Source of the DNA: Aaosphaeria pasadenensis
Lineage: Eukaryota; Ascomycota; Dothideomycetes; Pleosporales
Length of the DNA: 64,000 nt
NCBI GenBank assembly: GCA_022813625.1
Contig: JAKLMB010000003.1
Span: 682,001 to 746,000 of the forward strand
Reading direction: 5' to 3'
Shown here: positions 11,812 to 23,953 of the stretch, piece after piece
Numbering within the stretch: position 1 is the stretch's first letter
Layout: every line of letters begins with the position of its first letter
Notes under the pieces: model-generated
Told to the model about the DNA's origin: nothing
Databases searched by the model: none
The model's input: only the letters and a program-made list of their open reading frames with translations
Position numbers and translations under genes: made by a program

Positions 11812-12704
11812 AACCACGATTCCCAATAGGCGTTGAGATAGAAGAAGAGGAGTAATCTATCGTCTCTCGGACGCGACATTAATTCCATTGTCGCCTTTTG
11901 TACTTATGAGATGGTATACTATTTGCATTTAGCAATGTATGCTGCCCCGCAAAAAGGTCCCTGTCACGCCTTCATTAGCAGCCATTCCGATATTAAATTC
12001 GTAGATTAAAACGGCCCAGTGAGAGGCCAAGATAGTCCTGGAAATTCCCCGGTCGCTGTTCCACCAGGGAAAAATCGAGTTCGCGTATGGCGCCAAGGGC
12101 CAATCTTTATATCAAACACGCCTTTCTGGTATCGGCCTTGTTGGCGTGTCATAACATTACACCGAGGCAGCAAGACCTCGGAATATCAAGCCCCGCCATG
12201 ACAATCATATTTAGAGATGTCTCTCGGCGTTGAATGGTTTGCGAAATGATTCTGGCCCGACGATCCCAAATCCCGGTTGCGAGATGCTATGGGGCCATCA
12301 TTCATGTTTATCCTCTTAGAGTACCAAGAAACAGCATCACAGGTTCCGGTATAAATTGGCTGTGCCTGGTCCAAGAGCATTTGGGCAGCGACGCGAATAT
12401 AATAGAGATGAGCATGAAAATTGTTGTCTGACGAGCATAACCATTGGTGACGATGATGGGATTTCATATCTTTCCTTTGGAGAGCTGAGGGGCCCGGAAA
12501 GACAATTTCCCATCGCCGCGGAACTTGGCTACGTCTGTCTCCGCGGTCACACTGTCTCTGCTCTCAGCATACTGTCCTCAAGAGGTGATGTGCAATTGAC
12601 TTAGTAAATGACGATATAGATGCTTTAAATATTTCTAGTTTGCCGAAAGTGTAGTATCATGTCATTATGCAGACGCTCAATAAACCTTTTCAAACGAATT
12701 CTCT
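11812..12704. other. Intergenic region
   Basis: Promoter of the beta-helix gene and 3' flank of the next SDR. No gene seen. Confidence 0.6.
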
Positions 12705-13612
12705 TTAGAAATTTCCCCCATTCACAGGTAAACATTGCCCGGTGATAAAACTCGACCAGTCGGAAAGTAGGAATACGACCGCATCTGCTATATCTGTCGC
12801 ATAGGCCATTCTACCCTTGGGTATCGATGCTATTTGCGCTTTGCCGATGATCACATTGGTGTCACCCGTTGGCGCCGCAGCCACCGTGGCTTCAGCAAGC
12901 GGCGTATCAGTCGCACCTACGATGATGATGTCAGTACTCACACACAATTATGATTATCAAGAGTGACAAACCTGGAGCTACAGCATTGACCCTCAGTTTT
13001 GGGAAGTCCCTCGCCCAGGATCGTGTCAGCCCTAAGATGGCATGCTTCGAGGCGCTGTACGCAGCCAATCCGGATACCCCGCGCAGCGACGCACCACTGC
13101 CCACATTGACGATCGCACCCTGACCAACGTTGCGCACAACGCCTGGTATCGCGCCTGGTGATTCAACATCCTCCTGCCCAGACATCCTTCTCATGGCTTC
13201 GGTTCCCATGTTCCAAGTTCCGTTGACGTTGATGTCCATGGTCCGTTGGTACACCTCGTCGGAGCCGATCTTACCCTCCCATGTCGACGTCCCGGCGCAA
13301 TTGACAAGGCCGTCAAGGCGGCCCGGGATGGAATCAATGAACGATTTACATGCGTCTCTTTTCGTTATATCACACCCATATGTGATGTGTATTCTATCAT
13401 GATCTACTAGTTCAGCCGGAGGATTCTTGACGATATCCGCAATGTAGACTGTAGCACCGAGCGCAATCAGCGTCTGTGCCAGCGCAAATCCTATACCAGA
13501 GCAGCCGCCCTAAGTAAAAGTCAGCAATGGGGTTGAAAGAGCCAGTTACGGCGAATACCAGACTGACGGTAATAGCGATGTTTCGTCCCGTGAAGTCGAG
13601 CGTTGTCTTCAT
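12705..13612 (-). CDS. Short-chain dehydrogenase/reductase
   Basis: Three exons (13612-13568, 13509-12972, 12916-12705) give 264 residues, a standard classical SDR. The cofactor loop TGGCSGIG is rebuilt across intron 1; NCAG, the serine in NVGSGAS, YSASK with catalytic Tyr/Lys, and VNAVAPGATDTPL follow. The C-terminus FITGQCLPVNGG is usual for FabG-like members. Substrate is unknown. It is divergent from the NodB-fold gene across a 457-bp promoter, so the two may be co-regulated. Confidence 0.88.
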
Positions 13613-14069
13613 CCTGGGCTTTCCGACGAGGAGGTCCCTCTCCACGGAGCAGCGACAGCCTTTTAGAGTTTCAGCGCGAGAATCTGTCAACGCGACTGAC
13701 GTTCCAAAGCATCAGATACGTGTACAAAGTTCCGGTGACGCCGAGGCAGACAGACTCCGATTCAAAAAAGATGGGTTGCAAGTGATGTAACTAGGGCGTC
13801 GGAATTGCGCGTGTTTGCTTGCCCAGCAGTGGCGGTCGCTAGCAACCCGCACCCCGCATCAAAGGGACAGGCACAGCAGGCCAACGGTGATACCCGATAA
13901 CACAGAGAAGCATTGAGCCGATTCGAGTGGGTACATGTTTATTTATCAATTTACTTGTTATGCTTATAATGATTTCATTGTGTTGGATTTAAGTGTTGTT
14001 ATCTTCTTTCAATATATAAAGCATGATAATATCTTCCGACACTCTACATTTTAAAATCCAATAATCACA
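13613..14069. promoter_or_regulatory. Divergent promoter between SDR and NodB-fold gene
   Basis: The only sequence separating two divergent start codons. It contains a TATA-like stretch 50-57 bp before the plus-strand ATG and AT-rich sequence between 13930 and 14030. Shared regulation is inference. Confidence 0.5.
14013..14020 (+). promoter_or_regulatory. TATA-like element
   Basis: TATATAAA, about 50 bp upstream of the NodB-fold start codon, a plausible core promoter position for a short 5' leader. Confidence 0.4.
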
Positions 14070-15136
14070 ATGCCGAAAAGAGTCCTCGTAACATATGCTG
14101 TCGATGTCGACGCCTGCGCTAACTGGTAAGCCCAGTTATGGTGGTGACTTTCCATTCGCTAACACATGCTGCAAAGGATCAATACCCGGGATGGTTCATC
14201 TATCAGTGCAAGCGATGTATCACGAGGTATCTTCGGCGCAAATGTCGGCACTGATAGGATGTTGAAACTATTCGACGATAACAACATCAAAGCATCATTC
14301 TATATGCCAAGCCACACTATTCTGTCTTTCCCAGAGCAGATGGCGAAAGTGAGGGATGCTGGACACGAAATGTACGCTGCATTGTTTCGTTCGATATGCC
14401 CTCGCTAACACGAGACACTCAGTGGTCTTCATGGCTACACCCATGAATTCGTCCGTCTCCTGACCGAGGAGCAAGAGCGCAAAGTCATGGCGAAATCCAT
14501 CGAAGTCTATCAGCAATTCACGGGCAAGTATCCCAAGGGCTGGGTAGCTCCCGCATGGGAGGTTGGACCAAAGACCATGCAGATCTTGGAAGACTTTGGC
14601 ATTGAGTACGACCACTCAATGCTTCACCACGACTGCCAACCATATTACGTCGCGGATGTTGCAGAAGACTCGATCGTATATCCGGATTATAGCACCGATC
14701 CCGACACATGGATGAAGCCTATGAAAGAGCAGAAACCGACGAAAGTGGTAGAGATTCCTGGGTCCTGGAATGTTGACGATTGGCGTATGTTCACCCCTGT
14801 TCTCGCCATCTAAACGTGCTGACATGGATCTTAGCGCCGATGAACTACACCAAACGACCTGGCACGCACGGCTTCGTCAATCCTCGTGATGTCGAGGTAC
14901 AGTGGAAGGATCAATTCGACTTCTTCTACCGGGAGTACGATTCGTTCGTTTTCTGCGTTAGCTGCCATCCCCAGGTCAGCGGCAAATCGAATGTCATGCT
15001 GATGCACGAGCGCTTCATCGAGTACCTCAAGACCAAGGAGGGCGTAGAATTTGTCACCATGGCGCAGGTGTGCGACGAGTTCAAGTCGGGGAAACTGCCC
15101 GGTGCGACTGTCAAGGCTGGGGCAGTTGCGTCATGA
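14070..15136 (+). CDS. Polysaccharide-deacetylase (NodB-fold) family enzyme, HpPgdA/PuuE-like, cytosolic
   Basis: Four exons (14070-14125, 14177-14371, 14423-14784, 14835-15136) give 304 residues. The NodB metal site is visible: YAVDVDA with Asp12/Asp14 and HGYTH with His87 and His91, spaced as in the Helicobacter PgdA subgroup (Asp14, His86, His90). VAPAWEVG, YDHSMLHHDCQPYY and WNVDDWPPMNY are further family blocks. There is no signal peptide, so it should act in the cytosol on a small substrate rather than on cell-wall chitin. Relatives with this layout include allantoinase PuuE and cyclic imidases as well as deacetylases. It is divergent from an SDR and convergent with the double regulator. 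The exact reaction is unknown. Confidence 0.87.
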
Positions 15137-15238
15137 TAGCCGAGGAGGTGGGATAACGCTTTGTACATATGAATCATGAAAGGGGTATACATTTCGTCGT
15201 AATAGCCTACATAAGAACATAGAACTCCTCATTGATCA

Positions 15239-18200
15239 TCAGCAAACAACGGATCGATGGAAATCCTGCAGACTCTGAAGGCAATGCGTGAGGCCTTGAC
15301 CACTCTTCTCAGATCTCATCTCATACGAACTGAGCAGGCTGAGACATATCTGGATGAGAGCTTGGTCTGCAGGTTCCGGGGTGACTTGTGATATGGAAGG
15401 CTGGATGAGGATGACACCAGCAGTGAACACAGAATGTGCCCATGTCCATGTTAAAGGGAAGATGGAAGTAGGTTGGTGCCCCAGTGATAAAGTCCCTTGA
15501 ATCGGCCCTATTGACTGCTGATGCAGGGCTTCAGCAGCCTTGACGAGGCGCCTACAAAGTGAGTATTCCTCTTGCCGAGTGATCAAGACTTTGCCTCGTC
15601 GGTCAGAGGCGGCTTTAGCCAGCAAAAGCGTCTTCAGTTGTTGGAATTGTCCCCATACTAAGAGTGGAGGTTCGTCTATTGCCTCGGTTGTAGTTGCCGT
15701 GAGACCTTGGTTCGCGATACAGGCTCTCCATGTCTCGAGCCAGGAATAAATGTCAAGAATACAACTGTCCATCCACGCAAAATCTGTAGAACTCGGCATC
15801 TTGGATTCGGCCACGGTGAGAACTGATCCATTTTCGATAAGGTCTCTGTGGAAACGGTTCTGCAGTCGCGCCAGGTCGTATAAGAGCCGGGATGGATCAT
15901 CGGCCAGCTGAGTAACCTGGTCAGTGGGGCTAAAAGGAACGGGTAGCTGGCGAGGTCGGCCATATGCGGTACAGATGTAGGTTTCGAGGGTGTAGAGGGT
16001 TCGGTAAAGTACTTCTGACTTGGCGGACTCGTTCTTGTCTGACCCGTGCATTTCAGCGAGGTCGAGACACATGCGCGAAGTATGTCCGAGCATTCTCCAG
16101 ATATCCATTGAGTCCGGATTTATCCATACGTATATGCACATTAGAACAAGTAATTGAAGTGTGGAAGTAGTTGGGTAAGCGAGTAGATCGGTCGAAGCGC
16201 TTGTGACGATAGCCTGTCGGAAGCATGTATCAGCAGCTACTGCAAGCCTTGGGTCTTGCGCCTTCATGAGTGAGAGCGATATTGACAGGAGAAGGCGGTA
16301 TCTAATTTTGATCGAGACTTCATCTTCTGTATGCTGGGTTCCATCATATATCCTAGCAAATGTCTCATGTATGAGATCATGTCCTAGTACGGGTATCCAT
16401 GTTTCTATCGAGTTGTAGTAGATTCCGATCAACTGTTCGGCTACCTCTTTGGGTACGTCGGATTCCTTTTGAAGGTCTAGAGATGATAGGAAAATGTCTG
16501 CAAGCGATTGTTTCTCTGGTGCAACTGACGGAGGGGGTAGCATGTTTGGTCGCAGGGCCGGCCGAATTGTTAAGAGTCGACCAAAAGCACTGGTAACACC
16601 GAAGTATGTAGTATCGGCGATCGTTCCGGTCCTGAATGGGCAAAGTACGTCTCTAGAAGAACCTGGATTTGGAGGCGATACTACTGCAGGCCAGGCTCTC
16701 TGAAAGCTTGACTCGGGCTGACACGACAAGGCGGATGCGCTGAATGCACTGATACTTTGAGGTTTCTGGATCGTTTCGAGATCTCGGGTGAGACCAACGA
16801 TCTGTTCGTGTAATGCGTGTATGTGTCTTTGTACTGTTAGTTACCTGAAATATTATTACCACACAACATAAATAACTTACTTCCGAGGGACTTCTTGTAG
16901 AAGTGCATTATCCCAATATTTACAGTCCTTGTGCAGCTTCGTACAATTGCGACACGAAGGCAGCAACATGTCGCATTTGATTCTACGTTTCTTGCAAGGA
17001 GAACACACAGGAAGATTTCTCACGGCCTTCGCGACTTGGTCATAGTCTATCTGGATGGTTCGTTGAGCGGTGCTGGTCAAGCTGCCTGAACTGAGCCCCG
17101 GTTGTGTAATTTCAGGAAGGTCCGCAGATGTGAATGCATTTTCTAGGAGCGCATCGGTTGGTTGTAATTCCGGAACGACTGACGTATCGAAGAAATCAAG
17201 GAATGTTGTATCGGGTAGATCTAAGGAGAAGTCGAGTTGTTCGAACCCGAGAAAAGTGTCGATTGGTAAGGTACTTCCAGCGGGTCTCGTCTCCTCGTTT
17301 GCATACAGCAAATCGGCATTTTCCCGGTGCACGATATCTCTTAATTGCTTCGCCTCTACACTACTTTGTGCGTCTGCCGATTCTTCCTCGCGGAAAGCAG
17401 CTAATGCGCCCTTTCTGAACCTGTCGAACAATGTTCCACATTGCTGAGCAGCAGGCCACTGTCGTGCCACAATGATCTAGAGACAGTCAGCAAAGTTCAT
17501 TCGCTTTGTACTTGAGAAGTTCATGCATACAAAGAATCCAGACAAGTTGTTAACGGCTTCGAAAATCTGCCGCGTTGAATAGTGTTGCCGAATTACGCTG
17601 GCGGAGTACCACAAATGATAGAGAATGAGCATTCCAGCTTCGTAACATTTGTGCACACCGTGCCATGGATAGTCGACGAAATCAGACTGTACCAATTCCC
17701 AATAGCCACTCGAGAGCTCAACGGCGGCATTGAAACATTTGATCGTTGATTCTGGACTCGGGCTTGGGTTGTGCGCGCAGGGCATGTGTAGTAGAATCAA
17801 GCACTGCCACGCCATAATCCGGAAGCCCTTGGTATGTTCGGTTTGTGTTAGTTCGTGTATTCGCCGTTCCATTTCCTGCATCCATCGATCGTAGGCTGAG
17901 CTCGGTGTTAATATCACTCGTTTCCCTATGTTGATGGAGCATAACTCCGATTGAATCCTTATAACCCGTACTCGATCTTTGAATGAGATGAAGTAACAAG
18001 AGTAATGCCCCGGTTCCTTGGGTATACTTTCGTTCGACATTTCCGGAAGGGCGGTGCCTATCATGTCGCCAGCAACCGCATATGGGCGATGTGACGTTAT
18101 TGCTACGGACCTCTCAAGAACATATAGCTATCGGAACAATCATGGTCAGAAACTCCAACAAGGGGGGATTCACAGGGTAACTTACAACCCAGAACAGCCG

Positions 18201-19283
18201 CCGTCTGAACTGGATAGTTTCCTGGTCTAGACCATAGTGATGCGGCGCTTCCTGGTGCAATCCCAATCCTAATGCTGTCTTCATCGCATCTCCAACGACC
18301 TGCCAGAGGTTCGTAGAAGATGGAAGAAGAAATCCGTACTGTGCAACCAGAAGTAGTTGCTGCACGGAGGTGATCGTCGGCTGGGCGATGTTCGCCCCAT
18401 AACCTACTCGCGCGTATGCATCTCGACGTAGCGATTCCGCCAGAGAAGCCAGTTTGCGATAGTCCTTTGATCTAGTCGAAAGCACAGATATCGCCAAAAT
18501 CATCGATGCAGTGAATTGTTCAATTGGCGTGAGCAGAGTACAGTCTGTCGCTGCACTGACATATTTGCTCTGAAGGCTGGCCACCTCCTCAAGTGTGTAG
18601 ACGGGATATTGGGGCAAGATTCTGTCCGTATAAGTACTGAATAACGCCTCTGTCACACCAGGAGGAAGCTTTGTGAGTTCTGTCGAATTGTTGCATCTCG
18701 GCGCATGGACAGGCCGCTTGACTGTAAATGCCAGCGGATAAGGCAATTCGGCACCCATAAAGAATGTGCGATAATAAGGGTGAACATCGCGAGGGTTTGG
18801 GTTGAAAGCCTTGTAAGGAAAACTAGTCGACGCTGAAAACATTGAAAGTGAATAGAGCGCTTGAAGATCGTGTCCGTCTGAGCTTGATGCAATAGTTCGT
18901 GGCGCTTCAACACTTCCTGGATCAAAGAGTTCAGACTGTCGGTCGCTGATGCTTGGGGGGCCATAACGGTGCCGCTCAAGCTCCAATTTTGCGACTGCAT
19001 CTTCAAGAAAGGATACAATGCTGTCGAGTCATGAGCACAGAGCGTTGACCATGTATCCAAGCAAATTCTCGACTCACCTTCGTGGCAGTTCAGACTCTGT
19101 CCCACGGTCAAGGCCGATGCAATTGACTCCAGCTTGTGCACATTCTGAACATGTTGGAAAATCACGACTGCACTACAGCTGCATATCAGCACGTGAAGGA
19201 AGAGTGTAGACGTTCTGGCATACCTTCTTCTTGCGTTTGTAACATCGGGCACAAGCTGTCGAGGCTCGCGTACCCTTACCCAT
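15239..19283 (-). CDS. Giant regulator: two complete Zn2Cys6 + fungal-specific domain modules in one reading frame
   Basis: Six exons (19283-19224, 19172-19078, 19020-18186, 18127-17531, 17476-16881, 16826-15239) join into 1,256 residues without a stop. Module 1: zinc cluster at about 11-38 (CARCYKRKKKC ... CSECAQAGVNC), linker helix RSIVSFLEDAVAKLE, and a fungal-specific domain including FWVLYVLERSVAITSHRPYA. An acidic-aromatic stretch follows (FEQLDFSLDLPDTTFLDFFD). Module 2: zinc cluster at about 687-714 (CSPCKKRRIKC ... CRNCTKLHKDC), then a second fungal-specific domain with YRTLYTLETYICTAYGRPR. Fungal Zn2Cys6 proteins normally have one cluster near the N-terminus. The 17476-16881 exon has no in-frame ATG before the second cluster and no stop after module 1, so two separate genes would need an unseen start exon and an unseen stop. 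It is nuclear; targets may be the flanking enzyme and transporter genes. Confidence 0.72.
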
Positions 19284-20005
19284 GTCTAACGAAAACGATG
19301 GTCATCAATGGAGTGGAGTTAGAGTGCTCCACGTAGTGCAGTTTGTGAATACTTGTTGATTGGTATGGTAATGCAATACCTCATCTTGGCGCATCGCGCG
19401 AAAGGTGTGAGTTACTGATACGAGGTGGAGAGGGTACTGTATAGGCCCTATGGGAATTCGCATGTACCTATCTATCTACTTGGTGCTGTTGTAGTAGTGG
19501 GTAAGAGTGGTGTCAATGGATTAGAGCCCAGCCCACGGACGACGACGACATCGGACAAAGGAGATGGAAACAAGGAATCGAGTAATAGCGCACAACAAAT
19601 TAATGGGCTTTAGTTAGGTAGTTTAGTGAGCTGCTTTGCGGGGAGCGGCAATACCTCCGCAGATAAGATAAGTGCCAACATGTGACTGGTGCCCATCCGT
19701 TGCATGCCGCGTCAAGGGAGGATTTGTGCTAAGGGGAGCTAGTGCATGTAACATGACATAGTTGTGGTCAGTGCAAATGTCGATCCTCTTATACTGATCA
19801 ACTGAGGGCCTGAGGTACAGTATTGAAAAATACAAAAGAGCAACTCCTTGATCGTTTCAGGAGTATTTGCTTGCAGATCACATATTTGCAACACGGATCG
19901 TACATTACAGATTACAGCGAGGCGTTAAGTCACGGTCCGTCCCGTAACCCCTATTACTCGATTATACCTGTTCTATAGCACCCAAAATTGGCCCTATCAA
20001 AAAGC
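19284..20005. other. Promoter region of the double regulator
   Basis: Lies between the start of the double regulator and the 3' end of the permease. No gene recognised. Confidence 0.6.
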
Positions 20006-21565
20006 TCATACCGAATGCTTCCCGGCATGGTGTTCATCCTTCTCGATCGGAGTTTGCAATTCTTCGTCCTTGTCCCTGGAGACTGGCGGCTCGGCTCCAT
20101 TCGTGATCCCCCTCTTCTCGTCCCTTCTCTGCAGCCATCGGAGAACAAGAGTATTGAGGAAAAATGCGATTCCCATGCAGATCATGGCAATGCTACCCTT
20201 GTACCATTTGGGCGCTTGGGCTGCGTTATAGAATATAAGAGACCAGAACATGTAGACAGCAATGGCTAGCGTGTTCATCGCGGCGAGTACGACAGCTCTT
20301 TTAGCGTCATCATCTCTGAGAAGAGAGTTGGCCCAGGCGAACATCGTTGTCTGGCTGGCATATTGGCAACCGTTGAAGAAAAGCGCGAAGAATTTCGCTC
20401 CTCGAGTTGGTGGGTTCAACATGATTGCACCAGAGATGATTGCCGTGAATGAGAGTATGATACCAGTATGCCAGTGTCCCTTCGTGAAATCAGAGTACCA
20501 GCCCAATGTGAGAGTAGCAACCACGCCGACAGCAGCCACACCAGTCGGGATGTAGTTGACTTGTGAGACGCTGTAGTCTCCGGTGCTTTTGAGCCACAGG
20601 TTCATGATCGCGTTGGTAGAGAACATTTCGGTGTTACTCGCAAATGTCCAGATCAGGATGAATCCCCAGAAATGCCAGGTGCCCATGACACGGGTAATGA
20701 CGCTCCATCCGACATTGCCGCGCTCCTTAGACACTTCCGGAAGCCGTTCGATGGCGAGTTTCTTCTCTTCAGGCGTTAGCCATTTCGCCCGAGTTGACGA
20801 GGGAGTATCAGGAAAGACCAGATAGCCAAAGATAGCAATTGGGAAAGTAATGCAGAAGTCAATGACGAAGAGCCATCTCCATCCTGGAAGGCCAGCCTTT
20901 CCATCTGAATGTGCGATTAGCGAAAGAAAGGTGTCGAAGCATAGAACTTATCTTACCGAGAGTTGAGTGGATTCCACCTTGGAGGAAGCCAGAGAACATG
21001 GTTCCGACCAAGCCAGAGCTCGTGAAGATTGCAGTTCGTTTGCCTAGCTCCTCCTCTTTATACCAACTACCAAGAATGTAGTGGCACCCAACGAAAGTAG
21101 AGGCCTCAAAGATGGCCTGGAAAAATCGGATGACCATGATCTCCCATGGGTGATGCGTGAAGCCAGTTCCAAGCGTCAGCAATCCCCATGCAATCATGCA
21201 TCCTGGAAAATAGAGACGAGGTTGCAATTTCTGAAGGGCAAGATTGTTTGGTATCTGGCCCAGAACGTATCCGCCATAGAAGACTATTGATTGCTTATCA
21301 GTATTATGGGTAGAAGGACATTTGGTAGGTCGGGCTACTGACTTGTGTTGATAACATTCAGCTGGGTTCCGTGGAAGTTGAGATCCTCTTTCATGCCGCT
21401 GACATAGGCATTGTTGAGGTTCATGCGATCAAGGTAATTGACCCAGTACATAAGACAGCAAAAAGTGAGAATGACGAGATCAAGCTTGAGCACCAGGCGC
21501 CGCTCAGCCTTGGTGGCAGCTGGCTTGCCCCATACGATCTCGCGAAGCTTTGAGAAGAAAAACAT
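20006..21565 (-). CDS. MFS permease, Dal5/allantoate-pantothenate (anion:cation symporter) type
   Basis: Three exons (21565-21343, 21283-20957, 20904-20006) give 482 residues with about 12 hydrophobic helices and hydrophilic ends. Signature blocks are LVLKLDLVILTFCCLMYWVN-YLDRMNLNNAY near helix 1, YGGYVLGQIPNN, ARF-type helix IRFFQAIFEASTFVG, and GWRWLFVIDF before the central loop. These are standard in the fungal Dal5-like family that imports allantoate, nicotinate, pantothenate, biotin and other small acids at the plasma membrane. The ATG at 21565 was chosen because the upstream extension starts with GTG. It is divergent from the penicillin-acyltransferase-like gene and next to the double regulator, so it may import that cluster's substrate. 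Confidence 0.9.
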
Positions 21566-22203
21566 TTTTGCTAGTGCCAGGTTCTGCGATATGCCAACGT
21601 CGATGTGGGTAGCATGCACGAGAACACGACCCTGTCAGCAACACAGTGCAGCATCAACGAGGAACGTAGAGGATTTCGAGTGAACTAAATAAGCGATCGA
21701 CCCTCTTACCCCAGATATGTCCAACTATTCGTCAAGGGATTGGCGGTAGACGCCAAGTTGCAAAAGGGGCCTTTAATCGGATCAGTGCGACTACACCCCG
21801 CATCAGGACCGGTTTTTAGGAGGTTGGTGTCAAGCTAGCAACGGTAACGGATGATAGCGCTTTAACCCACGCGTTTATCTCTGTGTCGGCATTGAGCGTG
21901 GTGTTCTCATGTTCATCTCTTACTGCATTGAGCTCCCCTTGTGTCATCGGAAAAGCCCGACAAACTGTCGCCGAACAACCTCGCTCCACGTAACCTTCGC
22001 AACCTTCTTAAAACCCCTGGACAAGTTCATTATGGAGATTCCCAAGACTACCTGCTATTATTCGAATAGAGGAAGTCGAAATTCCTCGAGATATCTAATC
22101 TCTTCACCTTCGTTGCTTTTCGACAATCTTTCTCCCCAAACAAGGAATAACGAACGCTAAGCCCCTTCTAGCTAGCAACCGGGCCGACACCGCCTACCAC
22201 GTC
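21566..22203. promoter_or_regulatory. Divergent promoter between permease and acyltransferase-like gene
   Basis: 638 bp between two divergent start codons. An 83-codon open frame at 21909-22160 has no signature and overlaps likely leader sequence. Shared control of the two genes is inferred from layout only. Confidence 0.45.
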
Positions 22204-23360
22204 ATGCTCGACATCTCAGTTTCCGGATCCCATCGCGAGGTCAGTCGATCTTCTCGCTATCTATAACGCAGTATCTCCAGGCGGGTTAAAATGTTGAGCT
22301 GACTTTAAACCCAAAGATTGGCCTCGCTGTAGGGACCCAGGCGGCGAAGCAGGTCGCAGGCTCCATTGAATTCTATCGGCTGCTGTTCAAGGCATTCAAT
22401 GACCTCGAATGGAGCACCGTTCGCGAGCAGACTGCGACATTCCAGCCGTATCTCAAGGCCAAGTTTCCAAGATACTATGAAGAAATAGAAGGTATCGCGG
22501 AGGGGGCGAAGGTCGAATTACTCGACGTACTGGCCCTCAACATTCGAACCGAGATTGCTTTTGGCCTGTTCGATGAAGACTCACGAAGGCCCATGGCAAT
22601 CGCTGTGGACGGCTGCACGACGTTGGGATGGAAAACGCCCAATGGACATTCATTCCTCTCACAGAATTGGGATTGGAAAAGCAAGCAAAAGCCTAATTTG
22701 ATCATTCTGAGAGTCCAGCCAAAAGGCATTCCCGGCGAACAACTTCCAGCCTTCCAAATGATCACCGAGGCAGGTATCATTGGCAAAATAGGTTTCAATG
22801 AACATGGAGTTGGTTGTTTGCTGAACGGGATTCGTGCCAAAGGAGTAGATCCACAACGGATGCCCATTCACTTTGCGCTGCGCACAATCCTAGAATCTAA
22901 GTCAAAGAGAGAGGCCCTTGATAAAATCGAATCTGTAGGTTTAGCTGGCAGTAGTCACATCCTCCTCGGTGACGAGACGGGCCCAACGGGCCTCGAGTGC
23001 AGCAGTATTGGATTTCAAGAGATACCGGCTGATAACCTCGGCCGCGTCGTGCACGCAAATAACCTTATTCTCAAGCACGAGGGAGTCTATGAACCCCTTT
23101 GGCTAGAAGACTCGCCCAAACGGACGGCAAGGATGCAGGAGCTTGCTACTGAAGAAGTAGGCAAGAGGGCAGGGTTCGAGTCTATCTTGGAGCTGTTTAA
23201 GGATGAGCAAGGCTCGCCTGCTGCCATCAACCGCCGACAGCATGGAAACAACGATTCGAACACGCTCTTCAATGTTGTGTATGATCTAACTAAAAGGAAA
23301 GGGATCGTGTCGATGGGAAGGCCAACGGAGATAGAAGAGCAAATAGAGATTGGATTTTAG
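22204..23360 (+). CDS. Acyl-CoA:6-APA (isopenicillin N) acyltransferase-like Ntn hydrolase, peptidase C45 family
   Basis: Two exons (22204-22239 and 22317-23360) give 359 residues, the size of penicillin acyltransferase proenzyme. The decisive motif is VDGCTTLGW: in this family the proenzyme cleaves itself at Gly-Cys and the freed Cys, here Cys112, becomes the N-terminal nucleophile. NWDW after the nucleophile, GFNEHGVGCLLNGIR and HANNLIL are further family blocks. Related genes occur in fungi that make no penicillin, where the natural substrate is unknown, so an amide hydrolase or acyl-transfer role on a small molecule is the safe call. The C-terminus EIEEQIEIGF does not end in an evident peroxisomal SKL-type signal, unlike the penicillin enzyme (ARL), suggesting a cytosolic site. 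Confidence 0.9.
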
Positions 23361-23953
23361 CACTGCAATAAATACATACTGTTTAATCAAATCATTGAAT
23401 TCCTCACCCTGCGACACTGTTCTCTAATCAAGATCACGAGTCAGCCTTAGTGCCAATCTCTCCTCTTTAATCAGTTACTACGCAAGAGAACGCTCAAATT
23501 TCAAAAGGGAACAGACTGAGGTGATTACCGTGGTTGATGGTCAGATCAGACAAAAACCATCTCCTAGCAGTTGACCTTTCTCAAAGTTAACACTCTATCG
23601 CAAGACCAGCCATCATTAGACGCCATCAGATAGCAAATGAACACGTAGATAGTAGATAAGCTAGATTTCCAGAGTATAATTCTCGCCTTATTCCTATGAA
23701 ATGCCGAGTTCCATAACCGCTCTCGTCGCATTGCAGCGGCTGTATGCAACGATTGCTAGGCCGACAACGATTAACATAGGGTTTCGGCTTTAGGCGCGCT
23801 CCACCAAGCTTTCCCTATCCGAAATGGACATCGCCTGATCTGATGCTGGTACATTCATTGTGGGGGAGTTGCGAAAAAGTATACAGAGCACTATCTCACG
23901 AGTTGAATGGCACATTTCTTGGTACTTTTGCATAAACGTTCTTTTTTCCAAAG
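23361..23953. other. Intergenic region
   Basis: An AATAAA-like signal follows the acyltransferase-like stop at once. The rest is the promoter of the next SDR. No gene seen. Confidence 0.6.

Noticed and set aside
16877..17470. Separate start of the second Zn2Cys6 regulator here
   Set aside because: The frame opens from a splice acceptor after an in-frame TAG and has no ATG before the zinc cluster; it joins in phase with the upstream module instead.
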